Program-made: the position numbers and the translations under genes
In this document: positions 34,861 through 44,004 of the stretch, piece by piece
Numbering within the stretch: position 1 is the first letter of the stretch
Layout of the letters: every line of letters starts with the position of its first letter
Notes under the pieces: model-generated
Told to the model about the DNA's origin: nothing
The model's input: only the letters and a program-made list of their open reading frames with translations
The model's database searches: none
From: Xanthobacter dioxanivorans
Lineage (GTDB): Bacteria > Pseudomonadota > Alphaproteobacteria > Rhizobiales > Xanthobacteraceae
Reading direction: 5' to 3'
Assembly (NCBI RefSeq): GCF_016807805.1
Contig: NZ_CP063362.1
Location: 434,001-498,000 of the forward strand
DNA: 64,000 nt

Positions 34861-35609
34861 GGCGTACGATCAAGAGGGCTGAAGACGAGGTCAAAAACCC
34901 ATCAAGCAGCAATTGAATGGAACGTGGCCCGCTGATCGGCAGGGTCGACCGCACGCACCGGTACATATGCGCGTGGGGTCGGCAGCGCGAACCGCCTTTG
35001 GATTGATCAGACCCATTGGCCGACTCCACTGAGCACCCGTCGTAGCCATTGATACCCTGGATCTGCATCGTGTCGCGCATGCCAAGTCTGCACCACTCGG
35101 AATGAAGGAATATCGTGGCGGCGGGAAGTTGCCGGTGATGAGGGAGACCGATCACGAATTGCCGCGTGCTCTCGCCGGGATCGAACGCGCACCCGCCGAG
35201 CCGGACGCCCTCAACCTGATCGAGGATCGACCGCACGCTCGGCGCGATGTCGGCCCCGGCGTCGCCCCGGAGGGCCGTGCCTTGAGAATTTCCGCCTCGC
35301 CACCATCCCCTCGCCGAGGCGGCTGCGCCTCCATGCGGCATGAACCGATTGCGCTCCCCTCGAGCTGGCGGACAGCAATCTGACCGATTGCGACCGGATT
35401 CCCGGAAGCCTGCGCCGGTTCGGAATTCGAAGGCCGCCGGCTGCCGACGAAGGCTTCCGCTCTGCAGCCGAGCCGGGGCCGCCTCGCGGGCAGCGGGATG
35501 GACTGCACCGGCATCAGATGGTCGCCTAGAGCGTGCCGCTTCCGTTGGCACATTGCGGTGAGATGCTCACCAATCCACCTGTGACGCCAGCGCGCCATCG
35601 CCTAATATA
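34861..35609. other. Gap of about 750 bases without a supported gene
   Basis: Open frames here (for example 35102-35383 plus and 34796-35551 minus) lack ribosome sites and recognisable motifs and mirror one another on opposite strands. Composition is lower in codon structure than in the flanks. It looks like decayed sequence beside the IS element. Confidence 0.5.
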
Positions 35610-35632
35610 TTGATATTCAATGTATTTATATT
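35601..35632 (+). promoter_or_regulatory. AT-rich promoter/operator of the GntR-ABC operon
   Basis: An AT island in GC-rich surroundings holding the perfect palindrome TTGA-TAT-TCAA (35610-35620), of the size GntR/FCD proteins bind, about 95 bases before the GntR start codon. Autoregulation is likely but inferred. Confidence 0.45.
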
Positions 35633-35713
35633 CATCGCCATGCTACTTCTTTCGCCTTGAGTGGCCTACAATGGATCACTAGGCTTCTCACAGTCGACGT
35701 GAGGAGAGGTCAG

Positions 35714-36550
35714 GTGACCGAAGAACGTGCACCCGCCCAGGCCTCCAGCACCTCTTCGGTGCTGGAAGTTCCCAGTTCCACGCTGAAGGGGAACCAAGCC
35801 TACGAGAGTCTTCGCCGGGAGATCGTCTCCTGCCGCATTCTGCCCGGCACGCGCTTCACCGAGGCCGAGCTGATGGAGCGCCTCGAAATCGGCAAGGCGA
35901 GCTGCCGCATCGCCCTCCAGCGCCTCATCCAGGACGGCGTCGTCGCCTCCATGCCGCGCCACGGCTACCGGGTCACGCCCATCACCGTGAAGGACGTGGA
36001 GGAGGTGTTCGCGCTTCGCCTCGTGCTGGAGCCGGTGGCGGCGCGCGGCGCGGCGGGCCGGGTCAACCGCGCCCATCTGGAGCGGCTGGAGCAGGCCTGC
36101 CGGGTGAAGCTGACCACCGATGTGGGAAACCAGATCGACTTCTTCCTGGAAGCCAACCGCTCCTTCCACATGGCCATCGCCGAGGCGGCGGGCAACCAGC
36201 GCCTGTGCCGCACGCTCTCCGGCCTCCTGGACGAGATGACCCGCCTCGTGGCGCTCGGCTTCGGGGTGCAGGGCATCCGGCCCAACATCGACAGCGACCA
36301 CAACCTTCTGATCGAGCATCTGGTTGCCGGCCATGCCGACGCCGCGGCGGAAGTGGCTCGGCGCCATGTGGAAACCTTCCGCGACATGACCATGGAGAAG
36401 GTGGTGGCGAGCCTGCGGGATTCCGCGGCGCTGCTGCCCGTGGGGCAGGCAACGGGCCTGCTCGTGCCGGCCGCAGGGGGGAGCGGTGAGCGTCGTCAGG
36501 CTCGAAAGCATCGGCAAGAGCTTCATGCGGCGCGATGGGGAGCAGCTTGA
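35714..36550 (+). CDS. FCD-domain GntR-family regulator of the ABC/catabolic operon
   Basis: About 278 aa. Winged helix (YESLRREIVSCRILPGTRF, LMERLEIGKASCRIALQRLI, then VASMPRHGYRVTPIT) and FCD domain (NRSFHMAIAEAAGNQRLCRT, DHNLLIEHLVAGHADAAAE). Start is GTG 35714 with GAGGAGAGG just upstream; the TTG 19 codons earlier has no ribosome site. The last 21 codons overlap the ABC ATPase gene and encode a basic, unconserved tail (ERRQARKHRQELHAARW). Confidence 0.9.
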   Translation: MTEERAPAQASSTSSVLEVPSSTLKGNQAYESLRREIVSCRILPGTRFTEAELMERLEIGKASCRIALQRLIQDGVVASMPRHGYRVTPITVKDVEEVFALRLVLEPVAARGAAGRVNRAHLERLEQACRVKLTTDVGNQIDFFLEANRSFHMAIAEAAGNQRLCRTLSGLLDEMTRLVALGFGVQGIRPNIDSDHNLLIEHLVAGHADAAAEVARRHVETFRDMTMEKVVASLRDSAALLPVGQATGLLVPAAGGSGERRQARKHRQELHAARWGAA

Positions 36551-37232
36551 AGTGCTGCGCAACATCGACCTGGAAGTCCCCGAGCGCTCCATCGTCGCCC
36601 TCGTGGGCGCCTCCGGCTGCGGCAAGAGCACCCTGCTCAACATCATTGCCGGCCTGGTCCAGCCGGACCAGGGCAAGGTGCTGCTCAACGACGTGCCCTC
36701 GCGGGACTTCCGCGACTGGCGGACCATGGCCTACATGTTCCAGGAAGACCGCCTCTTCCCCTGGCGCACCACCGCGCAGAATGTTGGGCTCGGCCTTGAA
36801 GCTTTCGGCGTGCCCCGTGCGGAGCGGCGCGAGCGGGTGCGCAAGGTGCTGGAACTGGTGGGGCTGGAAAAGTTCGCGGATGCCTTTCCCCACGAACTGT
36901 CCGGCGGCATGCGCTCGCGCGCCGCGCTGGGCCGCAGCCTTGTCACCGCGCCGGCCATCCTGCTCATGGACGAGCCCTTCTCCAAGCTCGACCCCTCCAT
37001 CCGCTCCCAGATGCACGACGAAGTCCTGCGGATCGCCGCCCTCAAGGGCATGACCGTGATCTTCGTCACCCATGATGTGGAGGAAGCGGTGGTGCTCGCC
37101 GACAAGATCGTGGTCCTGCACCCCCGCCCCGGCCGCGTCCGGGAGACCCGCACCGTCGCCTTGCCCTATCCGCGCAATCCGCTGTCTCCGGAAGTGGCGG
37201 AAGACGTGCGGCTCCTGCGGCTCAGCCTTTGA
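36486..37232 (+). CDS. ABC ATPase, nitrate/sulfonate/taurine type
   Basis: A 248-aa SsuB/TauB-like ATPase: Walker A GASGCGKSTLLNIIAGLV, Q-loop YMFQEDRLFPWRT (typical of this subfamily), signature ELSGGMRSRAALGRSL, Walker B ILLMDEPFSKLD, switch His in VTHDVEEAV. Starts at GTG 36486 inside the regulator gene (65-base overlap). With the permease and binding protein that follow it completes an importer. Confidence 0.93.
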   Translation: MSVVRLESIGKSFMRRDGEQLEVLRNIDLEVPERSIVALVGASGCGKSTLLNIIAGLVQPDQGKVLLNDVPSRDFRDWRTMAYMFQEDRLFPWRTTAQNVGLGLEAFGVPRAERRERVRKVLELVGLEKFADAFPHELSGGMRSRAALGRSLVTAPAILLMDEPFSKLDPSIRSQMHDEVLRIAALKGMTVIFVTHDVEEAVVLADKIVVLHPRPGRVRETRTVALPYPRNPLSPEVAEDVRLLRLSL

Positions 37233-37246
37233 ACGGAGCGCGCCTC

Positions 37247-38059
37247 ATGACCCTTGCCCTCTCCGCCGCCCGGCGCACCGCCCAGCAGGCCCGTCAGGAG
37301 CGCCGGCTGCGGCTGATCCTCCTGCGGTTCATCCTCGTCGCAGCGTTCTTGCTGCTGTGGCAGCTGGCCTCCCTTGGCACGCCCGCCTTCATCCTGCCGA
37401 GTCCGGCACGGGTGTGGCACGCCTGGACCACACTGGTGGAAACGCCGAGCTTTTGGAACGATTTCGGCATCACCTTCTGGCGCATCACCGTCGGCTTCTC
37501 CATCGCAGCCGTGGTGGGGGCGGTGCTCGGCATCGTGCTTGGCGCGAGCCGGCTGCTCGGGGAGTTGTTCGAGCCCGTTCTGGTCATCATCAACACGGTC
37601 TCGTCCTCCATCTGGGCCATCTTCGCCCTGATCTGGTTCGGCCTGTCCAACTGGACCACCATCTTCGTGGTGTTCATGACCGCCATGCCCCTGATCCTGA
37701 CCAATGTCTGGCAGGGTACGCGCACGGTGAACCGCGAATACGTGGAACTGGCCCAGACCTTTCGCATGTCGAAGGCGAAGGTGCTGACCAAGATTTACCT
37801 GCCCACCATCCTGCCCCTGTTCTTCGCCGGTGCGCGGCTCGCCTTCGGCTTCGGAGCCCGCGTGTCGATCGTGGCGGAGACCCTGGGAGCGTCCAGCGGC
37901 ATCGGTTACCGGCTGCGGCAGGCGGCGGATCTGGTCCAGACCGATCAGGTCTTTGCCTGGACCTTGACCCTCGTAACTCTGATGATCGCGCTTGAATCCA
38001 TCGTGTTAAAGCCCATCGAAAGGCACCTGTTCTCCTGGAGGGAGCGCCAATCCGCCTGA
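37247..38059 (+). CDS. ABC permease, nitrate/sulfonate/taurine type
   Basis: A 270-aa BPD_transp_1 permease with about six helices and the EAA loop EYVELAQTFRMSKAKVLTKI, followed by YLPTILPLFFAGARLAFGFG. TTG 37229 would extend it by six residues, but ATG 37247 has a GGAGCG ribosome site. SsuC/TauC-like by family. Confidence 0.92.
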   Translation: MTLALSAARRTAQQARQERRLRLILLRFILVAAFLLLWQLASLGTPAFILPSPARVWHAWTTLVETPSFWNDFGITFWRITVGFSIAAVVGAVLGIVLGASRLLGELFEPVLVIINTVSSSIWAIFALIWFGLSNWTTIFVVFMTAMPLILTNVWQGTRTVNREYVELAQTFRMSKAKVLTKIYLPTILPLFFAGARLAFGFGARVSIVAETLGASSGIGYRLRQAADLVQTDQVFAWTLTLVTLMIALESIVLKPIERHLFSWRERQSA

Positions 38060-38107
38060 GTTCTACATTCTTCAAGCAACGCTGGCGTTACAACTGGAGC
38101 CTGATCT

Positions 38108-39085
38108 ATGAAGAAATTTAATATCCTCGCAACCGCGCTCGCTTTTACGTTGTCCATCGGGTCGGCGGAAGCCGCGAAGGTGCGCATCGGCTACTGGAGC
38201 TCCGGCGTGAGCCTCGGTTTCGGCTCCTTCCTGGAGGCCGGAAAGTTCATGGAAAAGCAGGGACTTGAGGTCGAATACGTCAAGTTCCCGGACGTGAACG
38301 CCCCCACCAAGGCCATGGCTGCCGGGGCCATCGACTTTGCCATCGGCGCCAGCGCCGGCAGCGCGCTTTCCGTCGCCTCCGACGGCCTGCCCATGAGCAT
38401 CGTGCTCGCGACCCAGGTGGCGGATCTGGACTTCGTGGTGCTGGCGGAGTCGCCGGTGACGAAGATGGAGGACCTGAAGGGCAAGAAGATCGGGATGTCG
38501 CCTGCCGGCAGCGCCACGGCGGCGATCACCTCCGCGATCCTCATCAAGAATTACGGCATGGCCGCCTCCGACTTCCAGGCGGTGCCGGGCAACGATTCCC
38601 GCCTCGCCCAGTTCCTCGCCCAGAAGGAGATCGATGCAGCGGCGCTGCGCACCGTCACCATCGCGCTCCTGCCCGAACTGAAGATGAGGAAGATCGGCAC
38701 GTTCCGCGAGGAGTGGAAGAAGATCACCGGCAAGGATGCCCCGCCGGTGCTCGGGGTTGGCCTCATGCGCGATGCCTGGATGAAGGACAATCCCGGCGCC
38801 CCGGCCAAGGTGATCGCCGGCATGCGCAGCGCCTTCGAGGCGGGCAAGGCCGACAAGGACGGGGTCGCCAAGGCCCTCATGGCGGCCGGCAACATCCCGG
38901 AGGCCGACGCCAAGGCTTATGCGGCGCTGTGGGACGGCATCTACACCGTTTCCATGGAGCCCGCCGACATCGCCTCCCTCAAGGCCGAGTTCGAGGTGTT
39001 CAAGAGCGTGGGCGCCGTGAAGGGGACCCTGCCCGACTCCGCCCTGAACGCTGCTCCCTACGAGGCCTCCAAGGCCATCAAGTGA
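38108..39085 (+). CDS. ABC periplasmic binding protein, SsuA/TauA type
   Basis: A 325-aa NMT1/SsuA-fold binding protein; signal peptide MKKFNILATALAFTLSIGSA cleaved near AEA|AKV. Motifs: GLEVEYVKFPDVNAPTKAMA, AAGAIDFAIGASAGSAL, MEDLKGKKIGMSPAGSA. These typically bind sulfonates, sulfate esters, nitrate, thiamine precursors or aromatic acids. With a cysteine-desulfhydrase-like enzyme and a gamma-glutamyltransferase-family enzyme in the same operon, a sulfur-bearing ligand is possible, not shown. Confidence 0.9.
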   Translation: MKKFNILATALAFTLSIGSAEAAKVRIGYWSSGVSLGFGSFLEAGKFMEKQGLEVEYVKFPDVNAPTKAMAAGAIDFAIGASAGSALSVASDGLPMSIVLATQVADLDFVVLAESPVTKMEDLKGKKIGMSPAGSATAAITSAILIKNYGMAASDFQAVPGNDSRLAQFLAQKEIDAAALRTVTIALLPELKMRKIGTFREEWKKITGKDAPPVLGVGLMRDAWMKDNPGAPAKVIAGMRSAFEAGKADKDGVAKALMAAGNIPEADAKAYAALWDGIYTVSMEPADIASLKAEFEVFKSVGAVKGTLPDSALNAAPYEASKAIK

Positions 39086-39156
39086 CCGCTCGCGACGGTC
39101 ACCAAACCCTCGGGCCACCCCAGGCGGCCCGCACAACCCAGCAAGAGAGATCTGGA

Positions 39157-40173
39157 ATGCCCAAGACCATGAAAGCCCTGCTGCTGCGGCAGCACGGCGA
39201 TGTGAGTGATCTCGAGGTGGTGAACGATTATCCCGTTCCCGCCCCCAAGCCCGGAGAAGTGCTGATCCGCGTCGGTGCCTCCTCGTTCAACTATCACGAC
39301 GTATTCACCGTGAAGGGCATGCCCGGCATCAAGGTGCCGCTGCCCGTCATCATCGGCCTCGACATGGCCGGCGAGATCGTCGAACTGGGCGAGGGCGTCG
39401 CCGGCTGGAGCGTCGGCGACCGGGTTCTCGTGAACCCGCTCAATCCCGCCAAGGGGCTGATGGGCGAGATGCTCGACGGCGGCATGGCGGAATATTGCGC
39501 GGTCTCCGCCGGCCAGCTCATCAAGATGCCCGGCGACGTGAGCTTCGTGGATGCGGCGGCGCTCCCGGTGGCGTACGGCACGGCGCACCGCATGCTGGTG
39601 ACCCACAAGACGGTGAAGCCTGGCGACACGGTGCTCATCCTCGGCGCCTCGGGCGGTGTCGGCACGGGCTGCGTGATGCTTGCCAAGGAAATGGGCTGCG
39701 AAGTGATCGCGTGCGCCGGCTCCGAAGACAAGATGGCGCGCCTGAAGGAACTGGGCGCCGATCACGTGGTGAACTACCGCACCACGGATTTCTCCAAATG
39801 GGCCGTCGAGAAGTACGGCAAGCCCCAGCGCCGCACCCATGAGGGTGGTGTGGACGTGGTCATCAACTTCACCGGCGGCGACACCTGGGCGCCCTCGCTC
39901 AAGTGCGTCAAGCGCGGCGGCTCCATCCTCGTGTGCGGCGCGACCGCCGGCCACGATCCCAAGGAAGATCTCCGCTACATCTGGAGCTTCGAGCTGAAGG
40001 TCATCGGCTCCAACAGCTTCTACCACGAAAACCTGTCCGCCCTCATGGACATGATCCAGGAGGGACGCCTCAAGCCCGTGGTGGACAAGGTGCTGCCGCT
40101 GGAAGAGGCCGCCGAAGGCCTGCGCATGATCCGTGACCGCGAGGTCATGGGCAAGATCGTCGTCACCCCCTGA
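39157..40173 (+). CDS. Zinc/quinone-type MDR oxidoreductase
   Basis: A 338-aa medium-chain dehydrogenase/reductase: LRQHGDVSDLEVV, SFNYHDVFTVKGMPG, DMAGEIVELGEGVAGWSVGD, NADPH site LILGASGGVGTGCVMLAKEM, GADHVVNYRTTDFSKW. Catalytic-zinc ligands are not all present, pointing to quinone or enoyl reduction. An AAGAGAGA ribosome site precedes ATG 39157. It likely reduces a double bond in the imported compound or its CoA ester. Confidence 0.9.
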   Translation: MPKTMKALLLRQHGDVSDLEVVNDYPVPAPKPGEVLIRVGASSFNYHDVFTVKGMPGIKVPLPVIIGLDMAGEIVELGEGVAGWSVGDRVLVNPLNPAKGLMGEMLDGGMAEYCAVSAGQLIKMPGDVSFVDAAALPVAYGTAHRMLVTHKTVKPGDTVLILGASGGVGTGCVMLAKEMGCEVIACAGSEDKMARLKELGADHVVNYRTTDFSKWAVEKYGKPQRRTHEGGVDVVINFTGGDTWAPSLKCVKRGGSILVCGATAGHDPKEDLRYIWSFELKVIGSNSFYHENLSALMDMIQEGRLKPVVDKVLPLEEAAEGLRMIRDREVMGKIVVTP

Positions 40174-40182
40174 GAGGCCGCC

Positions 40183-40602
40183 ATGTCTGAAGTTCCCATG
40201 ACCAAGGAACAGGTGGAAGCTCTGCTCCTGAAGGGCCCGTTCCACCAATGGCTCGGCCTCTGCGTTGAGGAGGTGGGCGAAGGCACCATCCGCATCCGCG
40301 CCAAATGGCGGCCGGAATGGGTGGTGAACGCGGAGCGCGGCTATGCCCATGGCGGCATCCTCGCGACTCTCGTGGACCTCACCGCCGACTGGGCCCTCGT
40401 GTCGAAGACCGGGCGGGGCGTCCCCACCGTGGACCTGCGGGTGGACTATCACCGCGCCGCCATGCAGCACGACCTCATCTGCGTGGGCAAGGTCATCAAG
40501 TTCGGTGGCCAGCTCTGCGTCTCCGAAGCCCAGGTGCAGGACGAGGAAGGCCGGCTGCTCGCCAGTGGGCGCGGGGTCTACATGATCCCACCCAAGGCCT
40601 GA
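40183..40602 (+). CDS. PaaI-type hotdog thioesterase
   Basis: A 139-aa hotdog protein with the PaaI/4-hydroxybenzoyl-CoA-thioesterase II pattern: NAERGYAHGGILATLVDL (HGG, with Asp as likely catalytic residue), VDLRVDYHRAA. It frees CoA from dead-end or product thioesters. 9 bases after the reductase and 11 before the next start. Confidence 0.93.
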   Translation: MSEVPMTKEQVEALLLKGPFHQWLGLCVEEVGEGTIRIRAKWRPEWVVNAERGYAHGGILATLVDLTADWALVSKTGRGVPTVDLRVDYHRAAMQHDLICVGKVIKFGGQLCVSEAQVQDEEGRLLASGRGVYMIPPKA

Positions 40603-40613
40603 GGGGAAAATCC

Positions 40614-41396
40614 GTGGCCGAACTTGACCATGTGGTGATCAACACCCTCACGGAGATGGACGCGGCCGCGGACCTCTTCGCGGCGCTGGGCTTCCTGCTC
40701 ACGCCGCGAGGCCACCATTCGCTCGGCTCCATCAACCATCTGATGATGACCGAAGGCGCCTATCTGGAACTGGTGGGCGTGCCCGAAACCGGGCTCCAGC
40801 GGCAGGAAGTTCTGGACAGCCCGACCGGCCTCAACGGCCTCGTGCTGAAGACCGGGGACGCGGACGCAACCGCCGCAGCCCTCGCCACGGCAGGCTTCGC
40901 GCCGCAGGGGCCGGTGGCCTTCTCCCGCCCCGTCGCCCTCGACGGGCGACAGGAGGAAGCACGCTTCCGCACCGTGCGGCTTCCCCCTGGCACCTTCCCC
41001 GGCGGGCGGGTCTATTTCTGCCAGCACCTGACACCGGACCTGGTGTGGCGGCCGGAATGGCTGCTCCATCCCAATGGCTTCTGCGGCATCGATCTGTTCC
41101 GGATCGAGAGCCCGGAGCCCGAGGCGCAGGCCGCGCTGTTCGCCCGCGCCTTCGGCGCGCCCGCGGAGCGCAACGGTGCGGACTGGCGGGTACCGCTCAC
41201 CGCGGCGGAGATCCACGTTGCGCCGGGGTCTGCGGCGCGCTTCGCCACGGCGCGGCTCCTGTTCTCGGACCTCGACGAGATTGCGCGGCGCGCCGGCGCT
41301 CACGCCGAAGCCACCTGGGACCAGCAGGGTCCTGCGGAGGGGCGCCTCTCCATCCCCCGCCTGAATGTCAACTTGATCTGTCGGAGCAGACGATGA
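40614..41396 (+). CDS. Glyoxalase-like (VOC) domain protein
   Basis: A 260-aa protein starting at GTG 40614 after GAGGGGAAAA. LDHVVINTLTEMDAAADLFA and LGFLLTPRGHHSLGSINHLM match the glyoxalase_3-type VOC proteins; a second, weaker VOC repeat begins near FCGIDLFRI. Metal ligands are partly kept (His4-5 region). No reaction can be assigned; in this operon an epimerase or dioxygenase role on a CoA or thiol adduct is conceivable. Its stop overlaps the next ATG. Confidence 0.8.
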   Translation: MAELDHVVINTLTEMDAAADLFAALGFLLTPRGHHSLGSINHLMMTEGAYLELVGVPETGLQRQEVLDSPTGLNGLVLKTGDADATAAALATAGFAPQGPVAFSRPVALDGRQEEARFRTVRLPPGTFPGGRVYFCQHLTPDLVWRPEWLLHPNGFCGIDLFRIESPEPEAQAALFARAFGAPAERNGADWRVPLTAAEIHVAPGSAARFATARLLFSDLDEIARRAGAHAEATWDQQGPAEGRLSIPRLNVNLICRSRR

Positions 41397-42913
41397 GCAT
41401 TCCCCGCAATCTCGGCGATTTCGTCAGCCGGACAGGGGCGGCCGAGCGCCCCCTCATCATCGGCCTCGAATTCGACGGTTCCGCCCGCGTGATGAGCCGT
41501 GGCGCGTTCGACGCCTTGGCTGACGCCTTCGCGCGCGGCCTGCTGAAGCGCGGCATCCGGCGCGGCGAACGCATCGCCATCCTCGCCGCCAACCGGCCGG
41601 AGTATGTGGCCGTGTTCATGGGCGCCATGCGCGCGGGCATCGTGCCCGTACCGGTCAATTTCAAGTTCCCCGCCACCACCATCGCGCAGGTGATCGAGGA
41701 TTGCGGCGCGCGGCTCGTGCTGCATGACGCGGAGCGCCTCGCGGCCCTGGCCGGCCGGGCGCCGGGCGTGGCTCGGGTTTCGTTCGACGGCGAGGGCGAG
41801 GCAAGCCTGGCTGCCTGGCTCGATCCCGGCCCGTTCGTGCCGCGGACGCCGGAGCCAGGAGAGACCGCCCTCAGCCTCTACACGTCCGGCTCCACGGGGC
41901 GGCCGAAAGGCGTGCTCCTCTCCCATGACTCGCACCTCTGGGTGGCGAAGACCCGCATGGAGGAGACCGACCTCTCCGGCGAGCGCGTTCTCATCGCCGC
42001 GCCGCTCTACCACATGAATGCGCTGGCCCTCGCCATCCTCGTCTGTGCCAGCGGGGCGACGGCGGTCATGCTGCCGCAGTTCAGGGCAGTGCCTTATATC
42101 GAGGCCATCAGCACCCATGGCTGCACCTTCCTGACCGCCGTTCCGCCAATGATCGCCATGATGCTGCGGGAGAAGGAGACACTGGCGCGGGCCGACTTGT
42201 CCGGGGTGCGCATGGTGCGCATGGGCTCGGCGCCGGTGAACGAGTCCCTCGCCGGGCAGATCCGCACGCTGCTGCCCAACGCGCGCATCATCAACGCCTA
42301 CGGCACCACGGAGGGCGGCCCCATCGTGTTCGGCGGCCATCCCGATGGGCGCCCGGCCCCCATGGGCTCGGTCGGCTATCCGCACCCGCAGGTGGCGGTG
42401 CGGCTGGTGCACGGCGAGACGCCGGACACCGGCGTGCTGGAAATGAAGAGCCCCGCCATCATGCTCGGCTATCACAACCGGCCCGACGTAAGCTCCCCCA
42501 TCACGCCCGACGGCTATTACAGCACCGGCGACGTTTTCCGGCGGGACGCGGACGGCTTCCATTTCTTCGTCGGCCGCGCCGACGACATGTTCGTGAGCGG
42601 CGGCGAGAACATCTTCCCCGGCGAGGTGGAGACGGTGCTGGAGAGCCATCCGGATGTGCTTCAGGCCTGCGTGGTGCCGGTGGCGGACGAGATCAAGGGA
42701 CAGAAGCCGGTGGCCTTCGTGGTGCGCCGGCCGGGAGCAAGCCTCGATGAGGCGGCGCTCAAGAGCTATGTGCTGGCCAACGCCCCGGCCTACCAGCATC
42801 CGCGCCGGGTGTGGTTCCTGGACCAGATGCTGCTGGCCTCCACCAACAAGATCGATCGCGCCGCCCTGCGCCAGCGTGCAGAGGCCGAATTCAAGCCGGT
42901 GACCGCATCATGA
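41393..42913 (+). CDS. Acyl-CoA synthetase (AMP-forming)
   Basis: A 506-aa ANL ligase: [70 protein letters not shown], and C-terminal [13 protein letters not shown] with the catalytic Lys. Shorter than the ligase at 21798 and of the long-chain/aromatic-acid group. Coupled at both ends (ATGA overlaps). It would activate the acid imported by the upstream ABC system. Confidence 0.93.
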   Translation: MSIPRNLGDFVSRTGAAERPLIIGLEFDGSARVMSRGAFDALADAFARGLLKRGIRRGERIAILAANRPEYVAVFMGAMRAGIVPVPVNFKFPATTIAQVIEDCGARLVLHDAERLAALAGRAPGVARVSFDGEGEASLAAWLDPGPFVPRTPEPGETALSLYTSGSTGRPKGVLLSHDSHLWVAKTRMEETDLSGERVLIAAPLYHMNALALAILVCASGATAVMLPQFRAVPYIEAISTHGCTFLTAVPPMIAMMLREKETLARADLSGVRMVRMGSAPVNESLAGQIRTLLPNARIINAYGTTEGGPIVFGGHPDGRPAPMGSVGYPHPQVAVRLVHGETPDTGVLEMKSPAIMLGYHNRPDVSSPITPDGYYSTGDVFRRDADGFHFFVGRADDMFVSGGENIFPGEVETVLESHPDVLQACVVPVADEIKGQKPVAFVVRRPGASLDEAALKSYVLANAPAYQHPRRVWFLDQMLLASTNKIDRAALRQRAEAEFKPVTAS

Positions 42914-44004
42914 ACGCCCTGCCGACCATGGAGGCCCGCCCGAAGGCCATTGAGGACCGCGCCTGGGTGGATGAGGCGGTGCGGCGCATAGAGGCGGATA
43001 TCAACCGCTCGGCCGACACCCATCTCATCCGCCTGCCCCTGCCGGGCGCCCCCGGCATCACGCTTTATCTGAAGGATGAATCGAGCCATCCCACGGGCAG
43101 CTTGAAGCACCGTCTGGCCCGCTCGCTCTTCCTCTATGCGCTGTGCAACGGATGGATCGGTCCGAGCACCACCATCATCGAGTCATCCTCGGGCTCCACG
43201 GCCATCTCGGAAGCCTATTTCGCGCGCCTGCTGGGCCTTCGTTTCATTGCAGTGATGCCCCGCAGCACGTCGCCCGAAAAGGTGGCCGCCATCGCCTTCG
43301 AGGGCGGCGAGCCCCATCTCATCGATGGCTGGGACACGTCCGGCGAGGCGCGCCGGCTCGCCGCCACGCTGGGCGGTCATTACATGGACCAGTTCACCTT
43401 CGCCGAGCGGGCAACCGACTGGCGCGGCAACAACAACATCGCAGAATCCATCTTCGACCAGATGGCGCGCGAGCCCCATCCGGTGCCGCGCTGGATCGTC
43501 TGCGGCGCCGGAACCGGCGGCACGGCGGCGACCCTCGGCCGGTTCGTGCGCTACCGCAAGTTTGCCACCCGCATCTGCCTCGCGGACCCCGTGGCGTCGG
43601 TGTTCCACCGCCATCACGCCGACCGCTCGGTGCGGCAGGTGGCGGCCTGCACGAGCGTGATCGAGGGCATCGGCCGCACGCAGGTGGAACCGTCCTTCAT
43701 CCCCGACCTGGTGGACCGGACGGTGGTGGTGCCCGACGCCGCCAGCATCGCCGCCGCGCGCAAGGTGAGCGCCCTCATCGGACGGTCCTGCGGCGGGTCC
43801 ACCGGCACAAACATCATCGCCTGCCTCGCCCTCATCGGCGAGATGACGGCGCGCGGGCAGGATGGCTCCATCGTCACGCTGCTCTGCGATTCCGGAGAAC
43901 GCTACCGCTCCACGCTCTATGACGACGCGTGGCTCGCCACGCAGGGCTTCGACCTTTCTCAACACAGTGCGCGGCTCGACGCGGTCTTTGGATCGCGCCC
44001 ATGA
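42910..44004 (+). CDS. PLP-dependent cysteine synthase-family enzyme (Cds1-like)
   Basis: A 364-aa fold-type II PLP enzyme. PLP lysine in [35 protein letters not shown] (phosphate/substrate loop), [19 protein letters not shown] (PLP-phosphate Gly loop), [10 protein letters not shown]. The extended N-terminus and TVVVPDA...[19 protein letters not shown] resemble Cds1 L-cysteine desulfhydrase, which releases sulfide and pyruvate from cysteine, rather than CysK. Together with the next gene it could take apart a glutathione- or cysteine-linked intermediate; that is inference. Confidence 0.88.
   Translation: MNALPTMEARPKAIEDRAWVDEAVRRIEADINRSADTHLIRLPLPGAPGITLYLKDESSHPTGSLKHRLARSLFLYALCNGWIGPSTTIIESSSGSTAISEAYFARLLGLRFIAVMPRSTSPEKVAAIAFEGGEPHLIDGWDTSGEARRLAATLGGHYMDQFTFAERATDWRGNNNIAESIFDQMAREPHPVPRWIVCGAGTGGTAATLGRFVRYRKFATRICLADPVASVFHRHHADRSVRQVAACTSVIEGIGRTQVEPSFIPDLVDRTVVVPDAASIAAARKVSALIGRSCGGSTGTNIIACLALIGEMTARGQDGSIVTLLCDSGERYRSTLYDDAWLATQGFDLSQHSARLDAVFGSRP

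Noticed and set aside
32344..34863. CGTAGGC direct repeats as a proven target duplication of the IS66 element
   Set aside because: Seven bases match but the bases inside them do not form inverted repeats, so the ends remain unproved; kept only as a tentative note.
35102..35383. Possible 93-aa gene in the gap after IS66
   Set aside because: Equally long frames on the other strand, no motif, no ribosome site.
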